From: Setophaga petechia | Taxonomy: Eukaryota > Chordata > Aves > Passeriformes > Parulidae | Assembly (NCBI GenBank): GCA_024362935.1 | Contig: JANCRA010000014.1 | Coordinates: 10,719,258 to 10,783,257, forward strand | DNA length: 64,000 bases | Direction: 5' to 3' | In this document: in pieces, positions 45,401 through 56,656 of the stretch | How positions within the stretch are numbered: the stretch's first letter is position 1 | Layout: every line of letters starts with the position of its first letter | The notes under the pieces: generated by a model | The model's input: the letters and a program-made list of their open reading frames with translations, nothing else | What the model was told of the DNA's origin: nothing | Databases searched by the model: none | Position numbers and translations under genes: made by a program

Positions 45401-45890
45401 GACACTAATGCACAAACCCAAGCCTTTTAGAACAAGGCTTCCCTGACAACATTTGCTGTACTTTGATGTCAGTCTCAGGAAATATGTTGGCAGCTCCTCC
45501 ACACAAAAATCTATTTTCCGCAAACAGCATATTCTGCCAGTATAAAATTCATCATCCAGACATACAAAGGACACAGGGCCAAGGGCCTTGAGTGACACAC
45601 CAAAAACCTCAAAACACATGTCTGAGCTGCCACATGACTTGTATAACACTATTCACATACAGCATGAAACTGGAGCGCTGTAAACCACATCTTCATATTT
45701 TGCAACATCCTGTAAACTCATTGCAGGGAAACAATAACAGATACTAAAATGGTTTGCTGATGACACAGCCCAGATAATTTTTTTTTTCTTTAAAAACAGG
45801 GGTGGAGGGTGAGTGGAAGTCAGTCCTGCTGTTCAGTCAGTGCTACATACCCAGGTTGTGTGTCTTGGTAAGGAATAAAGGTACATCATA
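36461..45890. other. Intergenic desert segment, no gene seen
   Basis: This is about 9.4 kb of single-copy non-coding sequence with short random open frames only. A 22-bp tandem duplication lies at 38873-38922. I see no splice-compatible coding block and no long transposon. Confidence 0.45.
38873..38922. repeat. 22-bp tandem duplication with T tracts
   Basis: TTAAAGTCACTATAGGG followed by T's is repeated as TTAAAGTCACTAAAGGG followed by a longer T run, offset by 22 bases. Confidence 0.85.
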
Positions 45891-45899
45891 TCTCAGCTA

Positions 45900-46290
45900 C
45901 TGCTCAGTGGCAATAAGGTATTGCTGAAGTCATTAATTGGTAACTTGAGGCCACAGGTCATCTCTGGAATTGAGATAATTCCAAAGGAAGCATTTTAATG
46001 ATATGAGGAAAAAGGGCCACTGCGGGGCAATATCTTAATAAAGTGGGGGAGGGAAAGAGGCTTTCATGGAATATTGATTTAGTTAATTCTCCAGGATTCA
46101 AATGGAAAGAATCTCATACCTGAGCCAAATGGATTTCTGAGTTAGATAAGAATTATCAACATATTCTATTCTCAGTTTATTTTATTTTTTCCCATTTTTC
46201 AACACTGGGAGAACAATTTAGAAAGTGTTCATTAAATAAATATTAATAAGGACTGAGATTATTTGCTTTATCATTTGTCTTGATGGGTAA
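45900..46290. promoter_or_regulatory. Candidate conserved non-coding element
   Basis: This AT-rich block has a high density of ATTA/TAAT cores and TTGAGATAATTCC-like and AATATTGATTTAGTTAATT segments, plus one GC-richer patch (CACTGCGGGGC). It looks like developmental enhancer DNA. This is an inference. Confidence 0.3.
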
Positions 46291-48530
46291 TTGCTGAGAA
46301 GGCAGCAATTCCTGCAGGCTTATATGGTCTTGCAAATAACCCAGCAACAACCCAAAACTCAGCATCTAAAAAATACAGGAGAGAGTTGAGCTCTGTTCTC
46401 AAGTCTCAGTTTAAGAAATCTTTTTGGTGCTTTTATGACTAACCTAAGACTGAAAGTAGGCAAATTCCATCTGTGGTTCATCTGAGCAGGAGCAAACACA
46501 CAGTAACACTAATATATCATGAAAAAAGTGCTGGGCAATTTAATTTGAGTTTTACTGTATTTTAAAGGCAGGAAGTATATGTGTGAAAATGCCCTTTTTC
46601 TTTAATCAGAAAAATCAATATATGTGGGATGAGGAGAATACTTATCTTTGAAATAAGAGCATGAGAGATTTGCCCAGAGCACTGCTGGCTCTCCAGCACA
46701 GAGCTGCCTCACCTCCCAACACACAGCAATGTGTTTGTGCATGGCAGGAGCAGCCTCCTTGCACAGCAGTTCTGCCTCCTTGTCCCAGGCCAAGTTATCT
46801 CAGTGTCCAGGAGGGCTTTGCAGCCTGGAACCACCAGGGCCCAGCCCAGCTCTTACCCCTCCCTGTGCTCCTGTTGGCCAGCATCAGACCTGAGCTACAT
46901 CCACACAATGAGGAACTTAAAGCATCCTGATTATATTAATTTGTCTCAGAAATTATTGTTGGGCTCCTGGGGACTTTGGGCAGTACTTTGCTCAAGGGGG
47001 ATTTATTCTCCTTGCAGCAGGCAATTCCATGGCTGCTTTTTGAGACACTCTGTTATTGAGAGCTGCAGCAATTCCTGTGACAATATATCAGGGGTAAATT
47101 CTCTTTTGATACTGCTCAAAAATCCTTGCCAAGCTGACATTGCATATTAAAGGGTTCACAATAACAAAAGGTAGAAATTAAATTGAGCAGGATATTAATA
47201 CCTTGTAGTTGAGGAAATGGTATTTCCTTTTGATTCAAATTTTTGCTTTGAGAATTAGCCAAAATCTGCAGCCCCGCACAAGCTGAACCAGCTTTGTCCA
47301 CAAAGCACCAGCAGTGGCCTTCCTCTCCCCTGGTACATGGTGACAACAACCACCTCCAGTGCCTCCCCCACTAAAAACTCTTCAGGCATTTGTCAAGTTT
47401 AAAATTAAGCAGCTCTTCTTTATTCTGCCTCCCCTCCATATCTTCCATTCATCCTATCTCTTTCCAAAGAAGCAACTACTAGTTTGTGATTCGCACATCC
47501 CAACAGTCTACAGATGTGAAGAAAAGGTTAAAACATGAAAAAGGTTTTTCACAGTGCAATTTCCTTCTGTTTCTGCTGCACACGCAGATATCTTATTTTC
47601 CTACTTTCTTTCATTGCTATAGAAAATATTCAAGTGCATAGATCAAAAAACCATGAATAAACATTACCTGGACAGAGCCACACCTCTGCTGTCTCCTGTG
47701 TTTTGAAGGAAGCCAGCCTGAAACACCTGGGACTGTTAAACACCACAAATTTGCTTCTGAAAAGACATTCACATTACTTCTGAAAAGACTGAAATTGTTT
47801 CTCTTGCATGACATACCCTGGTGGGCTGAGGACACAAGAAACCCTTGCTGAGCCACTGTGGCTTGTTAGCGCTTCACACTCTGGGTTTGACCTGGTATGT
47901 GGCTGCTGAGACCTGTACAGTGAGCTTCACACAGGGGAAAACTGTCACTGTCCTTCAAAAAAGGTTCGATCACGTTATTAAGATAGATATTGAGAAACCA
48001 CCTATGTCAAGGTAAGAAATAACTTCGTAAGAAATTGTCACAAATTGAAATTGTCTCTCTGTCTTCAAAGATAAGCAAACTGATTACTGCAGCCACAGGG
48101 TGCATGTTTGCAAACCTGCATTTGTAGAGCACGGTTCCAGCTCTGTGCATGGCCCCTGTCTTGCCTAGCCTGCTCTGGCTCCTGGGCTCCAGCAAGGCAT
48201 CTTTGCATGGCCCCACCTTGCTGTGGCCCCATGCATGGGACAGGGGCCCATGGCACACACCAGGCTGTTCCTCTGTCTCCCTGCAGCAGGGGGTGAGGGC
48301 TGGCTGTGATCCCCTTGTCCAACAAGCCCGAGGAGGGCTGTTTTGGTTATGTCTAGGCAGTCATTATGTCATGGAAGAAGTACTTCAGGAATAATGTGCC
48401 AACATCCATGCTAACTGGGTCCTCACTAAAATCCACATATTGGCACGAAAGGTGCGTGCACAGGCACACGTATGGAACAGAAACCCATCTGTATGTATGA
48501 TCTTCAGGGACTGACTCTTAAAAAGCATTA
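46291..48530. other. Intergenic, nothing recognised
   Basis: This is single-copy non-coding sequence. GC-richer patches at 46670-46880 and 48110-48320 give open frames of up to 139 codons without recognisable domains. Confidence 0.4.
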
Positions 48531-48690
48531 GGTTGCAGTATTTGTACATTATCCAGGCTCAATTTAATTCAGATTTCAGAGTGCTGGCATGGCACAAATT
48601 AGCTGGTCTGCATGCCAGCAGCCATCACTAGTGTAACAGCAGAGCCAAATTGGGGAAACATTAAGAAGCACTCTTTGTGTACATAATTGT
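48531..48690. promoter_or_regulatory. Candidate regulatory element with 10-bp inverted repeat
   Basis: TGCTGGCATG (48582-48591) and its exact reverse complement CATGCCAGCA (48611-48620) flank a 19-base spacer containing an AATTAGCTG segment. The arrangement could bind a dimeric factor. No function is known. Confidence 0.3.
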
Positions 48691-51600
48691 GTGTTTACAA
48701 ATGAGCCATTTGAATATTATATAGTTAGTCCTCTGCAACACAGAGATGGGAGTCATAAGAGTAAGAAAATTTGGCATCCTGGTTTGAAACTCCAGCCAAA
48801 ACCATCATTTAATCCAGACAAAGAGAAAGATCGACCAATTATGCCAGTAAGTTTGAAACAGCACTATAAAAAGAAAAAGTGACATGGCATAGGTTTGTGG
48901 TTCCCAGCTAATGGAGCTAAAACCTAGCATCAGATGGTTTGTATTTTACATTATTGTCAAACAAAAATAAATCATCAAAAACATGGCAGATTCAAGCCTA
49001 ACTGGCAAGACATACCATTAAAAAAAGCAGCTAGTGGTTGAAGTGAAGATTAAGAAGCGCTGTTCATTCTCCCAGAAATTCTAGGGCTAACCAGAAGAAC
49101 GAGCTCACCCCTACAGGCTCTGCAGCTAAATCACTTTTCTCTGTAAGCAAAAGGCTGCAATGCCATAGTTGAGTTCTGCTCCAGAAAGATTTTGCTTCCT
49201 GATGTTCAGAGATTAGCATATTAAGTGCATTATGTACTGCATTTACATAACTATTGTATTATGGCACAGTTAAAATTTTGTTGGCATTTCTATTGCAACC
49301 CCCAGTTTCACAGCCTGTAGTTGTGATTAGACATTATGTTCAGATGACCTTCTTTACAGGGGTCAGGGAAAGGGAAGATTTTGTGTTTATTTTTTAAACA
49401 TATTTCAGATTTCCAAAAGAAACAACAGGCTGCCAAAGACACAGAAGTCTAATCAATATGTCAGTACTGGCAGAGAACAAGTATTCTTCCAAGAGGAGCT
49501 GATCTTTCAAATGTGAGAATTGACAGATGCTCAAATGTCTATTTTCCTTACCTCACCAACCCCAAACATTCACATAATGACCTGGGTCCCAAAATTAGAA
49601 ACTTTCCTTAAAAATCACAAGACCTAAAGATTAAAAATTTAGAGATCATTTTATATTAATTTCTTTTCTCTGAAGATATCAACTTCAACATTATCTAGCT
49701 TTTCTTGGCATTATATTGGCTATAACATTTCCTAACCAAAGAATTCTCTGTCCTTTGAATGAATGAGATAGACCTACATGAGTAAGAGTCATGATAAAGG
49801 CAAGAAAGTTTCCAGCCCTGTATTACACTACATTCTAGTTTTCTATTCTATGCTTTTTTAATACCTGTCAGAAGAATAAAAGTAGCCATTTCAGACATTT
49901 TCTAGTCTGTGTTTCCAAACACTATGAATTTCTTTCCAGAAGCACTACTGCCTGGCTGTGCTTTCCTTGTGAGGCAGCCCTGGAGCTCTGAAAGCTTCTT
50001 GTCCCCCTGGCCCTGCAACAGCTGCTCCACTTTATCAATAAAACAATCATTGGGCCATAGACTACGGAATTTCATCAGTTGGATGCATTTAGTTTCTACC
50101 ACAGACTGACACAGAAGGATCAGGAAACCAAAAAAACCTTCCAGGCAGGGTTTGTCCAGCCAAATTCTGTGCTAGTTTCTTTTACAGTCCTGGCATTACA
50201 GTCGACTCTCAGCCCTGAGCATCCCTGATCCCTGCTCTCCTGGCCACTGCAGGACAGCACAATGATCAAACATGGTTTCATCCCTTGCAGTGCATTTCCC
50301 TGCCTGGCTGAAGGCTCTCTGGTACAGCAGCTCTATTGCTGAGTCCCCACCAGCAATTTCCTTGCAGCGACTGAAGCAGAGCATTGGCTTGAAGTGTTTG
50401 CATTAGATCTCCTCCCATCCTTGCTACAGTCCTGATGGGGATTTCATGTAAATTTAAATAGCCACATCAAAAGCTCCAACAAGCTTTACTTTAAATTGCT
50501 AGCATAGACAATGCCTTGCTCCAGCTGACTTGGCAGCTCACATTTTGAGCACAGGGCAACCAGATATGACTCAGAGCCAGATTCCCAAACGTGGTCAGGT
50601 GTCTGTAAGAGCAGGAAAATGTCTAAGTGCATTTGAAGAACAATTTAATTGACTATTTTAATCTTTAATTGTAGTCTATAGGATTCTAAATACCAGTGAC
50701 TCTCAGTGAGACTCAAGCTCTTCAGTGCCTTTGTTGCTTTATTGAGAATGATACTAATGACCAGGTTTTAAATGACACTTAGAGTCTTAACTCTCATCTG
50801 GCCCTAAGCTGTGGAGGACCTTTGACATTTTTAACCACTTCCTTTTCTAACTAGAATGGAAAAATGAAGAGGTGACATATTTTATAATGAAAAATAAGAT
50901 TCTGCATAAATGGAAAAAGATTGTAAAGGAACACCAGGGTTGTCCTGCACCACTTCATATAAATCTCAGATTCCTACACACTCTCACTCAGAAAAATGAC
51001 TACATGAAGCCCTTATTCATAATTTTCCTATAAAAAGTTATTTCTTCAGAATACAAAGAATATCTTTCTACTCAGAAACCTTGTGTCAAAAAAGGTTTGG
51101 TTAAAAAAAAAGAAGAAAAAAAGGTTTTTTGTCTTTCGTCACATCCTAGATCTTTGTAACAAGGAAATGTTTATGTATAAGTTCTAAACTTCTGAAAATA
51201 AGTGGTTCTAGGAGGAACGAAAACAATCCAGAACATTACCTGTAATGGCAGACTGGGACAGTGTTGACACATGCACACACATTTCACATTTATTGACAAG
51301 TTGCAGCATTCACCAATTTCCACTTTTCTGAAGTTGGAAAGTCGGCACTGTATGTGGAGCCAAAGGCTAAGGGCAATATTTCACCACTGAGGTAACTATC
51401 CTAACCCATGAATTTACCTGGCAGTAGATCATCTTAAGATATATCATGTGGTGAGACTACATCAATGAGCAGTTCTTTCAATCCCCAAGATTACCATAAG
51501 TTATACACACTGCACTCTGCAGACAGAGGTAAAAATCTGTAATAGGCTGAAGCATCTCACCTTGGTAAAGTAAACACCTGCCTTGTTTGGATTAACAGGA

Positions 51601-52870
51601 AAGTGATCCAACCAATTTAGAGCAAACTTGGCCATTCTCCACTCAACCAAACACTTATGAACCTTCAGTTAGTTTATCCTTCCAACATATTATGGAAATA
51701 TTAGTATTTGCCGCTCTGAAAAATACTTTTTTTGGCATCTTCATATCCCATCCGTATTCTAAGATAAACACTGACAGCTGATGGTATTCAGGAACGCTGC
51801 CATATGTTCCCCTAGAAATAGAATTCTGAAAAATGGCTGTTATCCACCAATTGGCATATTTACTAATTAGTACAAAATTGCTCAAATACACTAATTTCTC
51901 CCCCAAGGGAGAATCCCTCTGAAGAGGATCTCATCTGATGCATCAGAATCTCTTACTCACAACTTACGCACTCTCACAATTTCTGATTTAATGGTTAACA
52001 CAAAGAATCAAAAAGCTCTTCTAGGGAGCAAAGTCAAACTATATATCTTCAATTCCTATTTTTTCCAGACAAGCAAGGCAAATGGCACTCACAGAGTTAA
52101 TATTTGAATGCCTTTTCTAATAAAACCAGCTTCCATTTTTTTGGTCTTTTGTGCAAGTTTAATAAAATAAATTTTGAATATCAATGGAGTACATTCTATT
52201 TTTCTTGGCATTTCTCTGCCTTGCTATGTCCTTCTATTGCAGGAGTCATGCCATAGGGAGAGCACTTTTCCACAGTCCATTGAAGTTGTGCCATAAGGGC
52301 TGGAGATGATTTGCTAAAATGCTCCAAAGGTATTCAAATTTCTTTAAAGAAGAAATTCAATTTATGTGCATTTATATTGCAGTGTCTGTCAGGAAGAAAG
52401 GTTATAATCACCAGCATATTTTAGATTTACATTTTCTTCTATACATGAGGTAATGGTATTAGAGGTAAACTATGAGGTTTAAAGTTGAATTCGATGTATG
52501 GTACTATTTTCATTGCTGCTAAAAGCATGTTTTTGAAGTTTTTGAGGAAAGCATATGTTAGCATATGTTACTGAAATATCAAGAACAGGATGCTGGGTAG
52601 CTTAGAGGATAAACCATTTGTCTTTCTTCTCTGCATTCTCATATAAAGTACGGCTGGATTCCATGAGCAAAACGAAGAGAGGATGCTCAGCTCAAGATTA
52701 GTTCCCATCACAAAGTTGCAGGGCAGATTTGTTAAGTAGAGCTATCAGGCACATTTCTGAATTAACATGCAAGCTAAATGTGCCTTTAGTTGTACCACAG
52801 GAGGAAGGGAAAAAAGACTGCTTGGAATTTGAGATATCGCTTATGTAACCCTCAGAAGAACAAATACTCA
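48691..52870. other. Intergenic, no gene called
   Basis: A 63-codon frame at 48691-48882 ends in a lysine run. It has no recognisable domain, and I do not call it. A direct 10-bp duplication GCATATGTTA lies at 52551-52570. The rest is AT-rich single-copy DNA. Confidence 0.4.
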
Positions 52871-53420
52871 TCAAAAATTAAAAGGAAACCCGGTCTCAAC
52901 CATATTGCTGTAGGAAGCGTTTCGCCTCGTTTTTCTCTGAAAATTTACTTCATTTAAATTTCCTGAGACTGTATTAAATATTTAGATGTTGATATTTTCC
53001 CTGAGTAGAAAACATTATCACAATTCTTATCAAGTTGGAATCCTTTTAAGCTTATCTTAAAGTTATCTGATAATTAAATTGCCATGCTTATCTCATTTAG
53101 GACCTCACTAATTATAGCTCAAGCACTTCAGTGGTGTATACAGCAACTGATTTGGGAACTGTAGCTGAATGTCCTCTTTTAAATAAACACTCAAAGTTGG
53201 CCTGTAGATTTATTTTATAATTCCACTGCTCCCCCTGCAATCTTTGTCAATAAGGAAGCATCAAAGGTATTATGGTGCCTTTTGTACAGCAAGGTAATTG
53301 TATTTTAAACCTACTTCCAAATGAATTCCCGATAGCTATCCAACTTTGCAAACAGTCATTTAAGCAGTGCTCTTTGGAGAAGCAGGCACACCCACACATT
53401 TGCTGTTTGCTTCATAAATT
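52871..53420. promoter_or_regulatory. Candidate conserved non-coding element
   Basis: This AT-rich stretch retains CpGs (AAGCGTTTCGCCTCGTTT near 52916-52933, CCCGATAGC near 53327) and dense TAAT/ATTA and GATA/TTATC motifs (TCTGATAATTAAATTGCC near 53065). Its appearance is similar to ultraconserved elements of Iroquois clusters. Alignment is needed. Confidence 0.35.
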
Positions 53421-55145
53421 TCAACAGATAAAAATCCAGTTCCATTTCTCAGGGAGTGTTTATTTTTAATATGTTCTAACCAGATACTGGCCAGATATGG
53501 TAAGGAAAGATTTTTGCTGAGTACCTGACTCACGCTGGCCAAGGCTGGGTGCTGGTCCTGCACTCAGGTCCTTGAGCTCAGATGCCCCCCCAGTTGATGT
53601 CTGTGAGCAGAGTATTGAGATGCAGAAATACTTGGGGAAAAGAAAAACCCTCAAGAGAAGGGTTCTCTTATTAGTGTAATAGTTAATGGTCTATGTATAA
53701 ACCCAATTCACTGTATAATCTTATCCTTACTCTTACCTCAGATTTTTCCTGACAATCAAATTTGATGCAAAACATTGCCATAACACTGGATACTTTGGGA
53801 TGCTCTTTTTGAGGTCTCTTTGTGGGCAGTTTTATGCAGTATTTAATAGGACTTTATGTGCAAACACGAATGCACACACAAAGCCTTTCACTTTGCAAAG
53901 TATTGAAATTTGTCTTGGATGCACAAAGGCCCAGGTCCAAAGCAGGAAACAAGCACCTCCTGAGCAGAGACAATCCCTTATGTCCTCCCCAGGAAGTGAC
54001 TAATCAATTAGGTGGGAGCTCTTCACTGGCATGGAGGGACCTGCCAGAGCCTGTCCTTATACCTCCATACAGGAATGCACATCATCAATATAATGCAGCG
54101 ACACACACACTTTCTTTTGTTAAACAGGCACAGTATTTCTAGAATTACCTCCTCCCTTTACACTGATATCTACAAGAAATATGATGTCTGAGAACTTTAT
54201 GTTTAAATTGGATCCCTTCCCATCTTATTGCAACATCCTGTATTCAGATTCCTCGAAGTCTCAGCTGTACTTTCTAATGGCCAGTTCCACCACTCTGAGC
54301 AGCAGCTTCTCACAGCCAGGGATAACCTCCTGCCATGTGCTCAGCCCTGCACTCTGCCAGGTCTCCGGGCACAGCACAACCCACTTAGAGCAGCAGTGGA
54401 AAAAGTTTCCTGCCTCTGAAAAGGCAATTTTGGGAGGGGAGGGGTTGTGCTTCCTCACATTTGCATTTTCAGTTTACTCCCCAGGACAGAATGCAGTTCC
54501 TTTGCAGTTTCAAAGCAAATGAAGACTTGAATTTATAACAAAGCTGTATGCATAAGGATGCAGCCCTGTATTTCCACAAGGCTTTATAGCACTTGAAGAG
54601 TCTGCCCACCTAAACCTCTTGCAGGACATGGTCTGTAAGCTCTTCCCAAACTGAGAGGAAACTGCAAATAGGTGATAGTAATGTATTTCCTCTGCCATCC
54701 TAGAGGAAAATACATACATCCCAACTACTGACAAGTCTACATGAAATCAAAAACATAAGAAAAAGTTTTAGGACCGCCAAAGAATTTCCCAAAGTGCAAT
54801 CAGTTAAAAGAAAGGCACATCTGAAATTCAAAACAGTCCTATATGTTTAGGACTGCTGAAAGATATTACAAAAGAAATCACAACCCAGTCAGATCAGTGA
54901 GTAGCACAGACACTTGTCTACACAGTTTTTCATTACATCCCTGCACGTGGTACTTCAAAAAGCATGGTAATTTGCAAAAGTTATTTTGTAAAAGTTTCCA
55001 TACATCTCCTGTTAAGAGCAATTTGGCTAGTATCTGCTGCTAGCTGTGAGCATGCTTTTAGATATTAGATGGATGAGTGCAGACAAGCAGGAGGAAAAAA
55101 ATCTAAGAGGACAAATACTTGGCAGATCTCTAACAACTTTCACTA
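53421..55145. other. Intergenic, nothing recognised
   Basis: This is single-copy non-coding sequence with only short random open frames. Confidence 0.4.
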
Positions 55146-55149
55146 GAGG

Positions 55150-55365
55150 ATAGCAAAGTGATTTACAAACATCAATTAATTAAGCCTCAAAAAGCCCCAG
55201 TGAGATAGGTAAGTATCATTACTCTCATTCCACTAATGTGTAAACTGAGACACTGAGAGAATAAGTCTTTCACCCAAGGTCACACAGCAAGCAGCTGGCA
55301 GAGTCAGGGCTAGAAACCAAGAATACTGCCTTACCTTGCTCCTCACCTACTGGACCATTGTATTT
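55150..55365 (+). mobile_element. MIR-like SINE, forward orientation, well preserved
   Basis: The order of segments follows the MIR consensus: AAAGTGATTTACA, AATTAAGCCTC, GATAGGTAAGTATCATTACT, CATTCCACTAATGTGTAAAC, TGAGACACTGAGAGAATAAG, CCAAGGTCACACAGCAAG, TGGCAGAGTCAGGGCTAGAA, then a decayed tail. This is an ancient tRNA-derived SINE whose activity predates amniote radiation. Such good preservation in a fast-shrinking avian genome may mean it was co-opted. The orientation is that in which the CCAAGGTCACACAGC core reads on the + strand. Boundaries are approximate. Confidence 0.8.
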
Positions 55366-56530
55366 CTCCTAAAACAGTTTAAAGTTTCTCTTGTGCAAAT
55401 GCAATATTCTGCAAATCCAGGAAGTTTCCTTCTATGTCTGAGATTACAAGACCCCCCTGGTACCAGCCCACACATTACTGAGCAATGTGTGAAGGTTCCT
55501 AAACTTGTGCTCCCAGTTTCTGTTGCTCAGTCCCAGACTCATCACAGGGTTAAAATCCAGAAATAGAATGAAAAAAACAAAACCAAAAAAACCAACTCCA
55601 AAACAACCAAATGCCACAAAACCCCCAGCCTTCAGTGCTGGCAGCAAGACTGGTACCAAAGGATTCTGTGCTCTGGCCCTGGAATGTGCTGCACTGGACA
55701 CAGTCACTACAGATGTCACTTGTGTTTCACTGGGCTCAGCTGAGGAAGAGATCAGAGTCACAGAGAACACATTTTGTGCTAGGACAGACACACAGATATA
55801 CAGACTCATGGCACACAGAATGAAAGTCAGACTGCTTGTGTCGCTCCACAGCAGTCAGGAGAACTAGGTAACACCACAAATTTGGAAAGCAGCACATGTT
55901 CTTACTTTAAACCAGAGATAGCTTTAAAAAAATAATTTGATGCCTAGGGTTACTACTGAATATGTTATCAGAGATCAGTTTACAAGGATTTTGGGTATTA
56001 CTTTAAAAATTGGAATAGTGTCTAAAAATAGATATTTGCAATATATGTGCTCAACATGGCTGCACCAGGACAGAGGCACTAAAATAAAGTATTTTAGGAA
56101 ACACCTGATCTCCTGGCATCAGCAGAAAAAAACTCCCAGCAAACAGCTCTGAATGTATTTGCTTCAGCTCTGAATGCATTTGCTTATATACATGCATATA
56201 TTTATGTATGTAGACAACCAAAAATGACCCCTCATGGACAAACAGACAAGGACAGAAAACCTTTGCACTATTGCCCAAAATTCCTCATTTTGGATGGACT
56301 AGTACAGAAACAAGTGACAAAGTCTATGAACTATCCATAGCCATATAAAAGTTTTCTGCTTAGCAATAAAGTAAACTAGCTGACTGCTGAGAATGTAGAA
56401 GGTGACGACAGAACAACAAAACGAAATTAAAAAAAAAATCCTGCACAAGAGTTGTGTAACTACATGGAGGACAGTCATAAGGACAGAAAGCAATTTATTG
56501 TCCACAGACCATATATATATCCATATATAT
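55366..56530. other. Intergenic, A-rich patch
   Basis: An A/C-rich low-complexity stretch lies at 55562-55625. No gene is seen. Confidence 0.4.
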
Positions 56531-56532
56531 AT

Positions 56533-56588
56533 TTTTTTCTACATATGTATATACACAGAAGACTGTGTATATACATATGTAGAAAAAA
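56533..56588. repeat. Perfect 26-bp inverted repeat (hairpin) with 4-base loop
   Basis: The left arm 56533-56558 (TTTTTTCTACATATGT then ATATACACAG) is the exact reverse complement of the right arm 56563-56588. The loop is AAGA (56559-56562). All 26 pairs match. The AT-rich arms and TATATA flanks favour cruciform formation. It could be a miniature inverted-repeat element remnant or a simple foldback. Confidence 0.95.
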
Positions 56589-56592
56589 CCCT

Positions 56593-56656
56593 ACGTTGTC
56601 CTTAGCTATTGTACTTAGTATTGTACTTACATTGTCCTACATTGTACTTAGCTATT
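56593..56656. repeat. Imperfect short repeats of TTGTACTTA/TTGTCCT
   Basis: Several copies of ATTGTACTTAG and TTGTCCTTA-like units follow the hairpin directly. Two copies of CTTAGCTATT flank the array. It looks like slippage-type local duplication next to the foldback. Confidence 0.75.

Noticed and set aside
47960..47975. tRNA-like GGTTCGATC phrase
   Set aside because: No cloverleaf, A box or acceptor stem around it.
48691..48882. 63-codon frame ending in a lysine run
   Set aside because: It looks slightly protein-like but has no family match I can recall and no neighbouring exon.
56533..56588. microRNA precursor
   Set aside because: The 26-bp perfect arms with a 4-base loop and AT-rich low complexity do not fit a typical pre-miRNA of about 60-80 nt with bulges.
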